In this document: positions 8,579 through 16,844 of the stretch, piece by piece
Layout: every line of letters starts with the position of its first letter
Position numbering within the stretch: the stretch's first letter is position 1
Source: an uncultured bacterium
GTDB lineage: Bacteria; Muiribacteriota; Ozemobacteria; Ozemobacterales; Ozemobacteraceae
Length of the DNA stretch: 64,000 nucleotides
Assembly (NCBI GenBank): GCA_937949615.1
Contig: CALEDQ010000004.1
Span: forward strand, 1-64,000
Reading direction: 5' to 3'
Position numbers and translations under genes: made by a program
The notes under the pieces: generated by a model
The model's input: only the letters and a program-made list of their open reading frames with translations
What the model was told of the DNA's origin: nothing
The model's database searches: none

Positions 8579-9742
8579 ATGGCAGAGCAGCTTGCACGCA
8601 AAATAGAGCAGATTGTCAGGAAAGTTTCGGGCATCGCCCACGGACCGGTGGTGCTGCATGAGCCGTTTTTCAACGGCAATGAACGGCAGTATGTGACCGA
8701 CTGCATAGACACGAACTGGGTTTCGACGGTCGGCAAGTATGTCAACCTTTTCGAGCAGCTGATCAGCCGCACAACCGGCGCAAAGCATGCGATCGCGACG
8801 ATCAATGGCACGGCAGCACTGCACATTTGTCTGCTGCTCGCCGGTGTGCAGCCCGGCGACGAGGTTCTGATGCAGGCGCTGACCTTCGTGGCCTCGGCCA
8901 ATGCGGTCGCTTACTGTAATGCAACCCCGCATTTCGTCGATGTCAACCGCGCCTCGATGGGCATCTGCCCTGAAAAACTGCGTGAGCATCTGAAAGCCGC
9001 CTGCGAAATCAGAGATGGCGTGCTGCACAATCGCTCAACCGGGCGACCGATCAGGGTTCTGATGGTCATGCACACGTTCGGGCACCCGTCACAGCTTGAT
9101 GAGCTAAAGCAGATCTGCGATGAATTCAGGCTCAAGCTCGTCGAAGATGCGGCCGAGGCGATCGGTTCGGAATATAACGGCCGGCATGTCGGCAATATCG
9201 GCCTGCTGTCGGCGCTCAGTTTCAACGGCAACAAAACGATCACCACCGGTGGCGGTGGCGCGGTGCTGACGAACGATGACGAACTGGCGCAGCGCGCCCG
9301 GCACCTGACGACGACCGGCAAGGTCACCCACATCTGGGAATACTATCACGACTGCATTGCTTACAATTACCGGCTGCCGAACATCAACGCGGCGCTTGGC
9401 TGCGCCCAGCTCGAACAGCTCGGCGACATCATCATGAAAAAGCGGGTGCTGGCGAGCCGTTATCAGCATGAATTCAGACAGGTCGGCGACCTCGACTTTT
9501 TCACAGAAACGAAGAGCGTCAAGAGCAATTACTGGCTGAATGCCGTGATGCTGAAAGAGCCCGACCGGGAAAAGCGCAACCAGCTGCTCGACAAACTCAA
9601 CACCGACGGCATCATGGTGCGCCCGATCTGGGACCTGATGAACCGGCTGCCAATGTATCAGAGCTGCCCGGCTGCCGATCTCAGCATGTCACATGCACTC
9701 GAAGATTCGCTGATCAATATCCCCAGCTCCCCCTCGTTTTAA
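8579..9742 (+). CDS. LegC-family PLP-dependent aminotransferase (nucleotide-sugar)
   Basis: 387 residues, DegT/DnrJ/EryC1 fold. It is predicted to transfer an amino group to a UDP-4-keto-6-deoxy sugar, as in legionaminic acid or bacillosamine-type pathways. Seen: EDAAEA at 189-194 (PLP-contacting Asp) and SFNGNKTITTGGGG with the Schiff-base lysine at about 219. The C terminus INIPSSPSF is typical of LegC-type enzymes. The ATG at 8579 has GAGG 6 bases upstream and is better than the one at 8567. The gene is alone on this strand and faces a NeuD-like gene only 28 bases away. Neither legI- nor legB-like genes are present, so the exact sugar is unknown. Confidence 0.85.
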   Translation: MAEQLARKIEQIVRKVSGIAHGPVVLHEPFFNGNERQYVTDCIDTNWVSTVGKYVNLFEQLISRTTGAKHAIATINGTAALHICLLLAGVQPGDEVLMQALTFVASANAVAYCNATPHFVDVNRASMGICPEKLREHLKAACEIRDGVLHNRSTGRPIRVLMVMHTFGHPSQLDELKQICDEFRLKLVEDAAEAIGSEYNGRHVGNIGLLSALSFNGNKTITTGGGGAVLTNDDELAQRARHLTTTGKVTHIWEYYHDCIAYNYRLPNINAALGCAQLEQLGDIIMKKRVLASRYQHEFRQVGDLDFFTETKSVKSNYWLNAVMLKEPDREKRNQLLDKLNTDGIMVRPIWDLMNRLPMYQSCPAADLSMSHALEDSLINIPSSPSF

Positions 9743-9770
9743 GGTTATACCTGATTGACGGCGCGGCCGG

Positions 9771-10319
9771 TCAAGCGATGACCGAGCCGGGCGGCATTCT
9801 GGCGGCGAAGGCTGGCCGGCTGCCGGGTTGCAGGTGGCTGCCGGCACCGATTTCAGAGTTAACCGGCACGTAGGCCATGGCGCCGATGTGGCAAAAGTCG
9901 CCGACCCGGCTGTCGTGGTCGACGCAGGCGCCGATATTGACGATCACCTGGCGGCCGATGACGGCGTTTGGCTGAACCACGGCGCCGGCGCAGACGATCG
10001 AACCGGCGCCGAGACTGGCCAGCGAAGACACGCAGGCCTGCGGGTGAATCAGCAACGGCCAGGTCAGGCTGCCGAAGCGTTCAAACAGGCTGCGGCGCAC
10101 GCTGTTGTTGCCGATGGCAATGAAGGCGTTGCCGGTCAGGCTGTCAGGCAGGTCGGCGATGCGGCCCGCGACTGCGACACCCGCGACGCTTTTCCCGATC
10201 GAGGCCGGGTTGTCGTCGTAAATGGCACTCACAGAAAAGCCACAGGCCCGGGCAATTTCGCTGACCACCGGCGCATGCCCGCCGGCACCCAAAATGATGA
10301 TGCTGTTGTCGTTGTTCAT
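9771..10319 (-). CDS. NeuD-family sugar acyltransferase, probably truncated by frameshift
   Basis: 182 residues. The N-terminal Rossmann-like part (IIILGAGGHAPVVSEIARA) and left-handed beta-helix repeats (LGAGSIVCAGAVVQPNAVIG, VNIGACVDHDSRVGDFCHIG) identify a NeuD/PglD-type O- or N-acetyltransferase. Family members are usually about 205-215 residues and end with VIAGRPA. Here the frame stops right after PPGSVIA, while the next bases in another frame read GRAVNQV and then a stop, so a small indel near 9771 probably shortened it. The segment between GAGSHLQPG and PPGSVIA is also unusually short and poor in hexapeptides. It may be inactive. A second, intact family member is at 16191-16838. Confidence 0.7.
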   Translation of the reverse strand: MNNDNSIIILGAGGHAPVVSEIARACGFSVSAIYDDNPASIGKSVAGVAVAGRIADLPDSLTGNAFIAIGNNSVRRSLFERFGSLTWPLLIHPQACVSSLASLGAGSIVCAGAVVQPNAVIGRQVIVNIGACVDHDSRVGDFCHIGAMAYVPVNSEIGAGSHLQPGSRPAFAARMPPGSVIA

Positions 10320-10411
10320 GCGAACCAGTTTAGCAGTTTCGTCCCAGCTCTGCCACCCGGTAAAATTTTACCGACCGGCAACCCGACACGCAATATCACG
10401 AAGACAAAAAA

Positions 10412-10420
10412 TGATATAAT
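10412..10420 (+). promoter_or_regulatory. Extended -10 promoter of the Rpn-family gene
   Basis: TGATATAAT is an extended -10 (TG-N-TATAAT), 24 bases before the ATG. No convincing -35. Confidence 0.6.
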
Positions 10421-10444
10421 GGAAAACTATAGCGAGGTATTTCA

Positions 10445-11440
10445 ATGCAGATGGCAACCTATCTCAATCCGTTTACCGACTTTGGCTTCAAGAAGCTGTT
10501 TGGCGAAGAGTATAACAAAGACCTGCTGATCGACTTTCTCAACCAGCTCCTGAAGAAAGAGCAGGGCCGCATCAAAACTCTGACTTACCTTAAGAACGAG
10601 CACCTCGGCCGTTCCGAAGCCGACCGCCGCGCCGTTTATGATCTCTACTGCGAAAATGAGAATGGTGAAAAATTTATAGTTGAAATTCAGAAGTCGAAGC
10701 AGAAGTTTTTCAAAGACCGGGCGCTTTATTATTCGACCTTTCCGATTGCCGAGCAGGGGAAAGCCGGCGACTGGGATTTCGAGCTGAAAGCGGTCTATAC
10801 TGTTGCGATTCTCGACTTTGTCTTCGACGAAGACAGAAACGATAAAGAAAAATATCGTTACGACGTCAAACTCACCGATATTGAAACTTACAAGGTTTTC
10901 TACGACAAGCTCACCTTTATTTACCTGGAAATGCCCAAATTCGAGAAAACCCTCGAAGAACTCGAGACCCGCTTTGACAAATGGCTCTATGTTTTGAAAA
11001 ACCTCGAGCGCCTGCACGATATCCCCGAAAAGCTCAAGGACCGCATCTTCAGAAAGCTTTTTGCCGCCGCCGAGATTGCAAAATTCACTCCAGAAGAAGC
11101 CAGAGCCTACGAAGACAGTCTGAAAGTCTATCGCGATCTGAAAAATTCAATCGACACCGCCCGCGAAGAGGGTCGTCAAGAAGGCCGTGAAGAAGGTCGC
11201 GAAGAAGGCCGTGAAGAAGGCAAACAGGAAACCCTCGAGCACACCGCTCTGAAAATGCTCAACAAAGGCCTCAATCTCGAAGTAATATCAGAAGTCACCG
11301 GCCTTACCCCTGAGCGGATCGAAGCTTTGCGCAAAGACGAAAACAGCGTAAAAGAACCTGCCGTTCCCTACAAAACCGGTAAAAAGCTCAAACGCCCGCC
11401 ATCCCACCTGAAGAAGCATAAAAGATCAGTGCCCACCTGA
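10445..11440 (+). CDS. Rpn-family recombination-promoting nuclease / PD-(D/E)XK transposase-like protein
   Basis: 331 residues. It begins with the family signature YLNPFTDFGFKKLFGEEYNK, then AVYDLYCENENGEKFIVEIQ, the PD-(D/E)XK core with D-x(n)-E-x-Q. Related proteins (YhgA/RpnA) are DNA endonucleases linked to RecA-independent recombination and phage defence. Near residues 240-260 there are 12-bp coding repeats (units like GAAGAAGGCCGT) giving EEGREEGREEG, common in this family. After them comes a helical tail with MLNKGLNLEVISEVTGLTPE, a typical C-terminal DNA-binding-like motif. GAGG lies 7 bases before the ATG. It stands alone between a 21-bp direct repeat pair and has no partner gene. 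Confidence 0.85.
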   Translation: MQMATYLNPFTDFGFKKLFGEEYNKDLLIDFLNQLLKKEQGRIKTLTYLKNEHLGRSEADRRAVYDLYCENENGEKFIVEIQKSKQKFFKDRALYYSTFPIAEQGKAGDWDFELKAVYTVAILDFVFDEDRNDKEKYRYDVKLTDIETYKVFYDKLTFIYLEMPKFEKTLEELETRFDKWLYVLKNLERLHDIPEKLKDRIFRKLFAAAEIAKFTPEEARAYEDSLKVYRDLKNSIDTAREEGRQEGREEGREEGREEGKQETLEHTALKMLNKGLNLEVISEVTGLTPERIEALRKDENSVKEPAVPYKTGKKLKRPPSHLKKHKRSVPT

Positions 11441-11628
11441 ACCGGGAGCTGGTAAAATAAAAGTGGACACCAGGCAAGAGATAAGTAAGCTCCCATATCT
11501 CCCCCCAAGCAGCAATATCACGAAGACAAAAAAATAAAGCCGGGCGAAATCTTACTTGACCACACCGCCGGATTGTGGCAGACAATTAGGACATTGCAAT
11601 AAATACGGCTTCAGAAAGGTCTTCGATC

Positions 11629-12501
11629 ATGAAGGGAATCATTCTCGCGGGCGGTTCAGGAACCAGACTCTACCCGATCACCAAAGCGGTCAGCAAGCAG
11701 CTGGTGCCGGTATACGACAAACCGATGATTTTCTACCCCCTGTCTACCCTGATGCTGGCGGGCATCAAAGACATTCTGATAATCACCACCCCCGAAGACC
11801 AGGCCGCCTTCAAAAACCTGCTCAGAGACGGCTCACAGTGGGGCATCAGCCTCAGCTACGAAGTGCAGCCCAGCCCGGATGGTCTGGCCCAGGCCTTCAT
11901 CATCGGTGAAAAGTTCATCGGCAAAGATACCGTCTGCCTGATTCTTGGCGACAACATCTTCTTTGCTCAGGGGTTGTCGAACAAGCTGCAGCAGACCGCG
12001 AAAAAAAATGCCGGAGCGACCGTTTTCGGCTATCTGGTCAATGACCCCGAGCGCTATGGCGTCGTCGGTTTCGACGAGAACGGCAGGGCCAACAGCCTTG
12101 AAGAAAAGCCGGCAAATCCGAAGTCAAACTATGCAGTGACCGGTCTCTATTTTTATGACAACCAGGTGGTCGAATACGCAAAAAATCTCAGGCCGTCAGC
12201 GCGCGGTGAGCTTGAAATAACCGATCTCAATCGCATTTATCTCGAAAAGGGTCAGCTCGAAGTTGAACTGCTGACCCGCGGCACCGCCTGGCTAGATACC
12301 GGCACCTTCGCTTCACTGCTCGATGCTTCGCATTTCGTCAAAGTCGTCGAAGACCGGCAGGGCCTCAAAATCGCCTGTGTCGAGGAAATCGCCTGGCGCA
12401 TGGGTTTCATCGACAAAGCCAGACTGCTCGAGCTGGCGAAGCCGCTCGCCAAAAATGATTATGGCAAGTATCTCTACCGCATTGCCGGGGAAAAAATATG
12501 A
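11629..12501 (+). CDS. rmlA: Glucose-1-phosphate thymidylyltransferase
   Basis: Makes dTDP-glucose from dTTP and glucose 1-phosphate, the first step to dTDP-L-rhamnose. 290 residues, usual for RmlA. Seen: nucleotide-binding [13 protein letters not shown], then [23 protein letters not shown] for metal and sugar binding, and EEKP. A GAAAGG ribosome site precedes the ATG by about 9 bases. The last 4 bases overlap rmlC (ATGA), so translation of rmlA, rmlC and rmlD is coupled. rmlB, the second enzyme, is not in this operon but at 47009-48049. Confidence 0.97.
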   Translation: MKGIILAGGSGTRLYPITKAVSKQLVPVYDKPMIFYPLSTLMLAGIKDILIITTPEDQAAFKNLLRDGSQWGISLSYEVQPSPDGLAQAFIIGEKFIGKDTVCLILGDNIFFAQGLSNKLQQTAKKNAGATVFGYLVNDPERYGVVGFDENGRANSLEEKPANPKSNYAVTGLYFYDNQVVEYAKNLRPSARGELEITDLNRIYLEKGQLEVELLTRGTAWLDTGTFASLLDASHFVKVVEDRQGLKIACVEEIAWRMGFIDKARLLELAKPLAKNDYGKYLYRIAGEKI

Positions 12502-13046
12502 AAGTCATTCAGACCGCGATTCCTGATGCGCTGATCATCGAGCCGCAGGTTTTCGGCGATCCACGTGGTTTTTTCATGGAAACCTGGAACCGGAAAAAAT
12601 TCGAGGAAGCCGGCCTGCATTTCGATTTTGTGCAGGACAACCACAGCAGTTCGGTGAAGGGCACTCTGCGCGGCCTGCATTACCAGACAGTCAACGCTCA
12701 GGGCAAGCTGGTAAGGGTAACGGCCGGCAAAGTTTTCGATGTTGCCGTCGATATCAGACGCAGTTCCCCAACCTTCGGTAAGTGGATTGGCGACATTCTT
12801 TCGGCCGACAACCGGAAAATGCTCTGGGTACCGCCGGGTTTCGCACACGGGTTTCTGGTATTGAGCGACATTGCTGAATTTCAGTATAAATGCACTGATT
12901 TTTACAATCCGGCCCACGAGAAGTGCATCATCTGGAACGACCCACAGCTGAACATCGCCTGGCCGCTGGAACCCGCCATGCAGCTGATTTTGTCAGAGAA
13001 AGACAAAGCCGGCCGTGCTTTTGCCGCTGCCGAGGTGTTTCCGTGA
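12498..13046 (+). CDS. rmlC: dTDP-4-dehydrorhamnose 3,5-epimerase
   Basis: Third step to dTDP-L-rhamnose: epimerises C3 and C5 of dTDP-4-keto-6-deoxyglucose. 182 residues, a cupin. Seen: [18 protein letters not shown] at the N terminus, [18 protein letters not shown] (catalytic His in RGLHYQ) and [14 protein letters not shown]. Overlaps rmlA by ATGA and rmlD by GTGA. Confidence 0.97.
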   Translation: MKVIQTAIPDALIIEPQVFGDPRGFFMETWNRKKFEEAGLHFDFVQDNHSSSVKGTLRGLHYQTVNAQGKLVRVTAGKVFDVAVDIRRSSPTFGKWIGDILSADNRKMLWVPPGFAHGFLVLSDIAEFQYKCTDFYNPAHEKCIIWNDPQLNIAWPLEPAMQLILSEKDKAGRAFAAAEVFP

Positions 13047-13909
13047 AAAAAGTCATGATCGCCGGCATGGGTGGGCAGCTCGGCTTCGAGCTCAAACGCA
13101 CCGCCCCTGCAAACATCGTTTTGTTCGCGCCGACCGAGGCCGACCTCGACATAACCAGCCGTGATTCTGTCTTTGCCTGTATTGAAAAAGAAAAGCCGGC
13201 AGTTATAATCAATTGCGCGGCCTATACGGCTGTAGACAAAGCCGAAAGCGAAATAGAAAAAGCCTATGCGGTCAACCAGACCGGCCCCAGGTATCTGGCT
13301 GAGGCTGCCAGGCAGCACAATGCGTTACTGGCTCACATTTCGACTGATTTTATTTTCGACGGCAGCCAGGGCAGGCCTTACGGCATTGCAGACCGGCCGA
13401 ACCCGCTCAGTGTTTATGGCAAAAGCAAGCTGGCCGGCGAAAATGAAGTCATGAATTCAGGCGCCGAAGCTTTGGTCGTGAGAACCGCATGGCTTTACAG
13501 TGCGCACGGCAACAATTTTGTCAAAACCATGCTGCGCTTGATGAAAGAGCGTGAAGGCATCGGTGTGGTTACAGATCAGATCGGCACCCCGACCTGGGCC
13601 AATTCGCTCGCCCGGGTGATCTGGCAGCTGCTCGACCACAACGTCTGTGGCCTTTTTCATTGGTCAGACGCCGGTGTGGCCAGCTGGTACGATTTTGCCG
13701 TGGCCATCCAGGAAGAAGCACATGCTCTCGGGCTGCTGCAAAAACAAATCCCGATCAAAGCAATCGCCACCGCAGATTACCCGCTGCCGGCAACCCGCCC
13801 AGGCTTCAGCGTTTTAGACAAAACAGCAACCTGCCGATCGATCGGCCGTCAACCCGACCACTGGCGAGCAAACCTGCGCCAAATGCTAAAAGAATTAATC
13901 GGTCCCTGA
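13043..13909 (+). CDS. rmlD: dTDP-4-dehydrorhamnose reductase
   Basis: Last step to dTDP-L-rhamnose, NAD(P)H-dependent reduction. 288 residues from a GTG at 13043 that overlaps the rmlC stop (GTGA) and has GAGG 7 bases upstream; the longer frame starting at 12923 lies inside rmlC and is rejected. Seen: GMGGQLG loop near the start, CAAYTAVDKAE, STDFIFDG and PLSVYGKSKLAGE with the catalytic Tyr and Lys. The stop codon lies inside a dispersed CCTGAGCCCGTCGAAGG repeat, so the last one or two residues may have been altered by repeat arrival. Confidence 0.95.
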   Translation: MKKVMIAGMGGQLGFELKRTAPANIVLFAPTEADLDITSRDSVFACIEKEKPAVIINCAAYTAVDKAESEIEKAYAVNQTGPRYLAEAARQHNALLAHISTDFIFDGSQGRPYGIADRPNPLSVYGKSKLAGENEVMNSGAEALVVRTAWLYSAHGNNFVKTMLRLMKEREGIGVVTDQIGTPTWANSLARVIWQLLDHNVCGLFHWSDAGVASWYDFAVAIQEEAHALGLLQKQIPIKAIATADYPLPATRPGFSVLDKTATCRSIGRQPDHWRANLRQMLKELIGP

Positions 13910-13981
13910 GCCCGTCGAAGGGCCGGACAACAATTGATTCCTACAGTTCCTGAGCCAGCCCTGGCCGGTCGAAGGATCGAA
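13903..13981. repeat. Two CCTGAGC..GTCGAAGG repeats between rmlD and the aminotransferase
   Basis: CCCTGAGCCCGTCGAAGGG at 13905-13923 and a variant CCTGAGCCAGCCCTGGCCGG followed by TCGAAGGATCGAAGGG at about 13951-13983. The first provides the rmlD stop codon. They separate the convergent rml and polysaccharide operons. Related copies are at 14153-14189, 40583-40602, 44133-44152 and 44847-44866. Confidence 0.8.
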
Positions 13982-13994
13982 GGGCAAATAGCAA

Positions 13995-15305
13995 TTACTT
14001 CGTCGCCCTAATGACGACCTCTCTGACAACTCTGGCAGTATCGTCAATGTTTTCTGCGGTCAAAGTCGGGTGAACGAGCAGCATCAGACTGGTCTCACCG
14101 AGTTCTTTCGCTACCGGCAGCCGATTCTCCGGCCCCGGCACTTCGGCCTCTGACGGCCCCTGAGCTTGTCGAAGGGTCGAAGGACCGTTCGCATCCCTAA
14201 ACGCATCAAACGCCTTTTCGAGATAAATTTCACTGCAACTGCCGCTGTAACATGGGATTCCGGCGGCATTCACCTCTTCCATGATGCGGTCACGCGACCA
14301 GTCTGGCTTGAGCATTTCGGGGCGCACGAACATGTAGTATTTATAATAGGAATGGTATATTTCTGCCTGCGGAACTGTCAGACGCAGGGCTTTGAGGTCA
14401 GCGAAGGCGGCGTTGAAGTGCTGCGCATTGGCCCGGCGGCTTTCAACCCAGCCATCGAGTTTCTGCAGCTGCAGTCGACCGATGGCAGCCTGCATCTCGG
14501 TCATGCGCCAGTTGGTGCCGAACGATTCGTGCAGCCAGCGGAACCCGGGCGCATGTTCGCGGTTATAAACCGCATCGTAGCTTTTGCCGTGGTCTTTAAA
14601 GGCCCAGCATTTTTTGAAAATGTCTTCGTTATCGGTAACGAGCATACCGCCTTCGCCGCCGGTCGAGATAATTTTGTCCTGGCAGAACGAAAAGGCGGCG
14701 ATATGGCCGATACCACCGACCGGCCGACCTTTATAGCGGGCACCATGTGCCTGGGCACAGTCTTCGATGACAATCAGGCCATGTTTTTCGGCGAGTTCCA
14801 TTATCGGGTCCATATCGCAGGGCCAGCCGGCGAGATGCACGCAGACAATCGCCCGGGTCCGCTTCGTTATTTTCTTCTCGACAGTCGCAGCCGTTACGTT
14901 CTGACTGTCAGGGTCGACATCGGCAATCACCGGAACCGCGCCACGCATGACGGCGCAACTGGCCGAAGCAATAAAAGTACGGCTGGTAACGATCACCTCG
15001 TCGCCATGGCCAATATCATAAGCCAGCAAAGCCAATTCTAGCGCAACAGTACCATTGAAAACAGCCACAGCAAATCTTCTATTGGTATAGGCAGCATATT
15101 CAGTTTCGAACTGACGACAAACTTCACCAGTCCAGTAATTTACCTTACCACTGACAAGCAGTTCACTGACCGCCTGCTTTTCATCTTCTGCAAAATAAGG
15201 CCAAGGAGCAAATTCATGAATCATTTGTTTAAATGTGTCTGACCTGAAATCAGCAACATCCTTTGCATCGTGGACTAACTGGAAATTTTCCAAAGTATAA
15301 AACAA
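13995..15305 (-). CDS. DegT/DnrJ/EryC1 aminotransferase with a repeat-derived insert
   Basis: 436 residues. Predicted PLP-dependent nucleotide-sugar aminotransferase acting on a 4-keto or 3-keto sugar for the neighbouring polysaccharide. Seen: EDCAQAHGA (Asp at about 182) and SFCQDKIISTGGEGG with the Schiff-base lysine at about 211. Residues about 374-387 (GPSTLRQAQGPSE) are encoded by a CCTTCGACAAGCTCAGG repeat that has entered the frame in a surface-loop region just before the conserved C-terminal part. The frame stays open and length is slightly above family average. The start is uncertain: TTG at 15305 is taken here and no clear ribosome site is seen. Last gene of the long minus-strand operon. 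Confidence 0.85.
   Translation of the reverse strand: MFYTLENFQLVHDAKDVADFRSDTFKQMIHEFAPWPYFAEDEKQAVSELLVSGKVNYWTGEVCRQFETEYAAYTNRRFAVAVFNGTVALELALLAYDIGHGDEVIVTSRTFIASASCAVMRGAVPVIADVDPDSQNVTAATVEKKITKRTRAIVCVHLAGWPCDMDPIMELAEKHGLIVIEDCAQAHGARYKGRPVGGIGHIAAFSFCQDKIISTGGEGGMLVTDNEDIFKKCWAFKDHGKSYDAVYNREHAPGFRWLHESFGTNWRMTEMQAAIGRLQLQKLDGWVESRRANAQHFNAAFADLKALRLTVPQAEIYHSYYKYYMFVRPEMLKPDWSRDRIMEEVNAAGIPCYSGSCSEIYLEKAFDAFRDANGPSTLRQAQGPSEAEVPGPENRLPVAKELGETSLMLLVHPTLTAENIDDTARVVREVVIRATK
14153..14189. repeat. CCTGAGCTTGTCGAAGG repeat inside a coding region
   Basis: GGCCCCTGAGCTTGTCGAAG then GGTCGAAGGACC, within the aminotransferase gene. Same family as the repeats at 13903, 40583, 44133 and 44847. 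Read on the minus strand it encodes STLRQAQG. Confidence 0.85.
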
Positions 15306-15340
15306 ACAATATTGAATTAAAAGAAATTTTTAGAAGCCAT

Positions 15341-16189
15341 CTAATAGGAAAAAAAGCCACTTTTTACTTTCCGGCCAAGCAAATTGGCTCTGACCATTTT
15401 ACGAAGCAAAGGATGAGGCCTGTATTTAGGGTCTCCAGTTTCCGTCCTCAAGGTATCCATTATGGCAAGTACAACATCATTGCCAATCAGATCAGCGAGG
15501 GCAAGTGGACCAATGGGATGATTTGCCCCCATCATCATCGCTTTATCTATGTCTTCTGCCGGCGCAATACCTTCAGCCAGAAGACCGATAGCTTCATTTA
15601 TCATCGGTATAAGCATGCGATTAACAATAAATCCTGGAGCTTCTTTAACTTCAATTGGCTCCTTTCCGAGCATTCTTGCAATATCTTTGGCTCTTTCAAT
15701 TGTAGCAACCGAAGTTTTTATTCCCACGACAATCTCAACGAGCTTCATTATTGCAGGAGGATTAAAGAAATGCATTCCAACAACGTTCCCGGGAGTATGG
15801 AATACAGAAGCAATTTCGGTGATTGAAAGAGAAGAACTGTTAGAAGCAACCATAGTTTTATCATCAATAAATCTGCTCATTTCAGCAAAAATTTCGAGCT
15901 TGGATGGTAAACATTCTTTTATAGCTTCTATTATAAGACCTACAGATGGTTCAACTTTTGCAAAAGAATCTATGAGATGAAATTTGCTTGCAAACAGATT
16001 TTTTTCCTCGGCGGTCAATTTATTCTTTGCAATCTGCTTATCCCACTGAGAATTAACCGAACAAACGGCTTCATCCAATCGGCATGTTGATCTCGCAAAC
16101 CACAAAACTTCATCTACTTCTGAAGACTGCGCAAAAATCTGAGCCAGTCCTTTACCCATCAAGCCCGCGCCAACAATACAAACTTTCAT
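15341..16189 (-). CDS. 3-hydroxyacyl-CoA (3-hydroxybutyryl-CoA) dehydrogenase family protein
   Basis: 282 residues, the normal size of short bacterial 3-hydroxybutyryl-CoA dehydrogenases. NAD loop VGAGLMGKGLAQIFA at the N terminus, then MHFFNPPAIMKLVEIV with the catalytic His-Glu pair region, VNRMLIPMINEAIGL and MMGANHPIGPLALADLIG from the C-terminal 3HCDH domain. The ATG at 16189 lies one base after the stop of the NeuD-type gene, so the two are translationally coupled. A fatty-acid-type enzyme inside a polysaccharide operon is unusual. It may provide a 3-hydroxyacyl-CoA for N-acylation of an amino sugar by the coupled acyltransferase (inference). Confidence 0.88.
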   Translation of the reverse strand: MKVCIVGAGLMGKGLAQIFAQSSEVDEVLWFARSTCRLDEAVCSVNSQWDKQIAKNKLTAEEKNLFASKFHLIDSFAKVEPSVGLIIEAIKECLPSKLEIFAEMSRFIDDKTMVASNSSSLSITEIASVFHTPGNVVGMHFFNPPAIMKLVEIVVGIKTSVATIERAKDIARMLGKEPIEVKEAPGFIVNRMLIPMINEAIGLLAEGIAPAEDIDKAMMMGANHPIGPLALADLIGNDVVLAIMDTLRTETGDPKYRPHPLLRKMVRANLLGRKVKSGFFSY

Positions 16190-16190
16190 T

Positions 16191-16838
16191 TTATTGGGGC
16201 ATCTCCTTAAAAAACTTGGCTGGGTTTCCAAAATGCATGCAGTATTCCGCCATATTTTTAGTTAAAATCCCCCCCATGCCTAACATAGAGCCATGTCCCA
16301 CAACAACTCCCTGTCGAATAGCTGCGCCAGTTCCAATTTCCACTAGATCGCCAAGTTCTACTTTGCCTGACACCGCAACAAGTGGAGCTATAGTAACAAA
16401 ATCGCCAATAATAGTTTCATGACCGATTGTGCTGTTCAAATTAACAATCACATGTTCTCCCGCAGAAATCTCTACTGTTGCAACAACCCCGGCACAAATT
16501 ATGCTGCCTTTTCCAAATTTGACATTTTCACCAATTATGGCCGAAGGATCAAAAAGAGTGGCAAAATCCGGTTGCTCACTGCCGGACGTCATTCTTGTGA
16601 CAATTGCTTGCCTGACTCTCGGGGAACCAACAGCCACAACGAAACTACTGGCGTTAAATTCCGGCCAGGAATCAATTTTTCCAAGAACCTTTCTGCCAAA
16701 AATTTCCTTTTTCTGACATTCTTCAGAATCATCCAAAAATCCTTCAACCTCATAACCCGCCCGTTTGGCAAGCCAGAAGACCTCCAATGCAAAGCCACTG
16801 GCTCCCACAATTATCAACTTTTTGCTTTTATCCTTCAT
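16191..16838 (-). CDS. NeuD/PglD-family sugar acyltransferase
   Basis: 215 residues. N-terminal nucleotide-sugar-binding Rossmann part (KKLIIVGASGFALEVFWLAK) and C-terminal left-handed beta-helix (GENVKFGKGSIICAGVVATV, NLNSTIGHETIIGDFVTIAP with the catalytic-type His). It ends in MPQ after GNPAKFFKE. Such enzymes transfer acetyl or other acyl groups from CoA to the amino group of UDP-4-amino sugars. It lies between the initiating transferase gene and the hydroxyacyl-CoA dehydrogenase gene. The combination suggests the acyl donor may be a hydroxyacyl-CoA rather than acetyl-CoA (inference). Confidence 0.88.
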   Translation of the reverse strand: MKDKSKKLIIVGASGFALEVFWLAKRAGYEVEGFLDDSEECQKKEIFGRKVLGKIDSWPEFNASSFVVAVGSPRVRQAIVTRMTSGSEQPDFATLFDPSAIIGENVKFGKGSIICAGVVATVEISAGEHVIVNLNSTIGHETIIGDFVTIAPLVAVSGKVELGDLVEIGTGAAIRQGVVVGHGSMLGMGGILTKNMAEYCMHFGNPAKFFKEMPQ

Positions 16839-16844
16839 ATAGCC

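Larger units (their letters stand above)
10391..11533. repeat. 21-bp direct repeat flanking an Rpn-family gene
   Basis: CAATATCACGAAGACAAAAA plus one more A occurs exactly at 10391-10411 and again at 11513-11533. The repeat pair brackets the Rpn nuclease gene at 10445-11440. The left copy sits just upstream of the gene's -10 box, the right copy about 95 bases before rmlA. Not seen elsewhere in the window. Confidence 0.9.

Noticed and set aside
11441..11512. Possible IS end (GTGCCCACCTG..AAGTGGACACCAGG)
   Set aside because: The two similar short segments are close together and do not form matching terminal repeats; no transposase frame is nearby.
11556..11584. Promoter for rmlA beginning TTGACC
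   Set aside because: No acceptable -10 box at 16-18 bases; not listed as a feature.
12923..13042. N-terminal extension of rmlD
   Set aside because: The 40 extra codons overlap rmlC, and the GTG at 13043 has a good ribosome site and matches the family N terminus.
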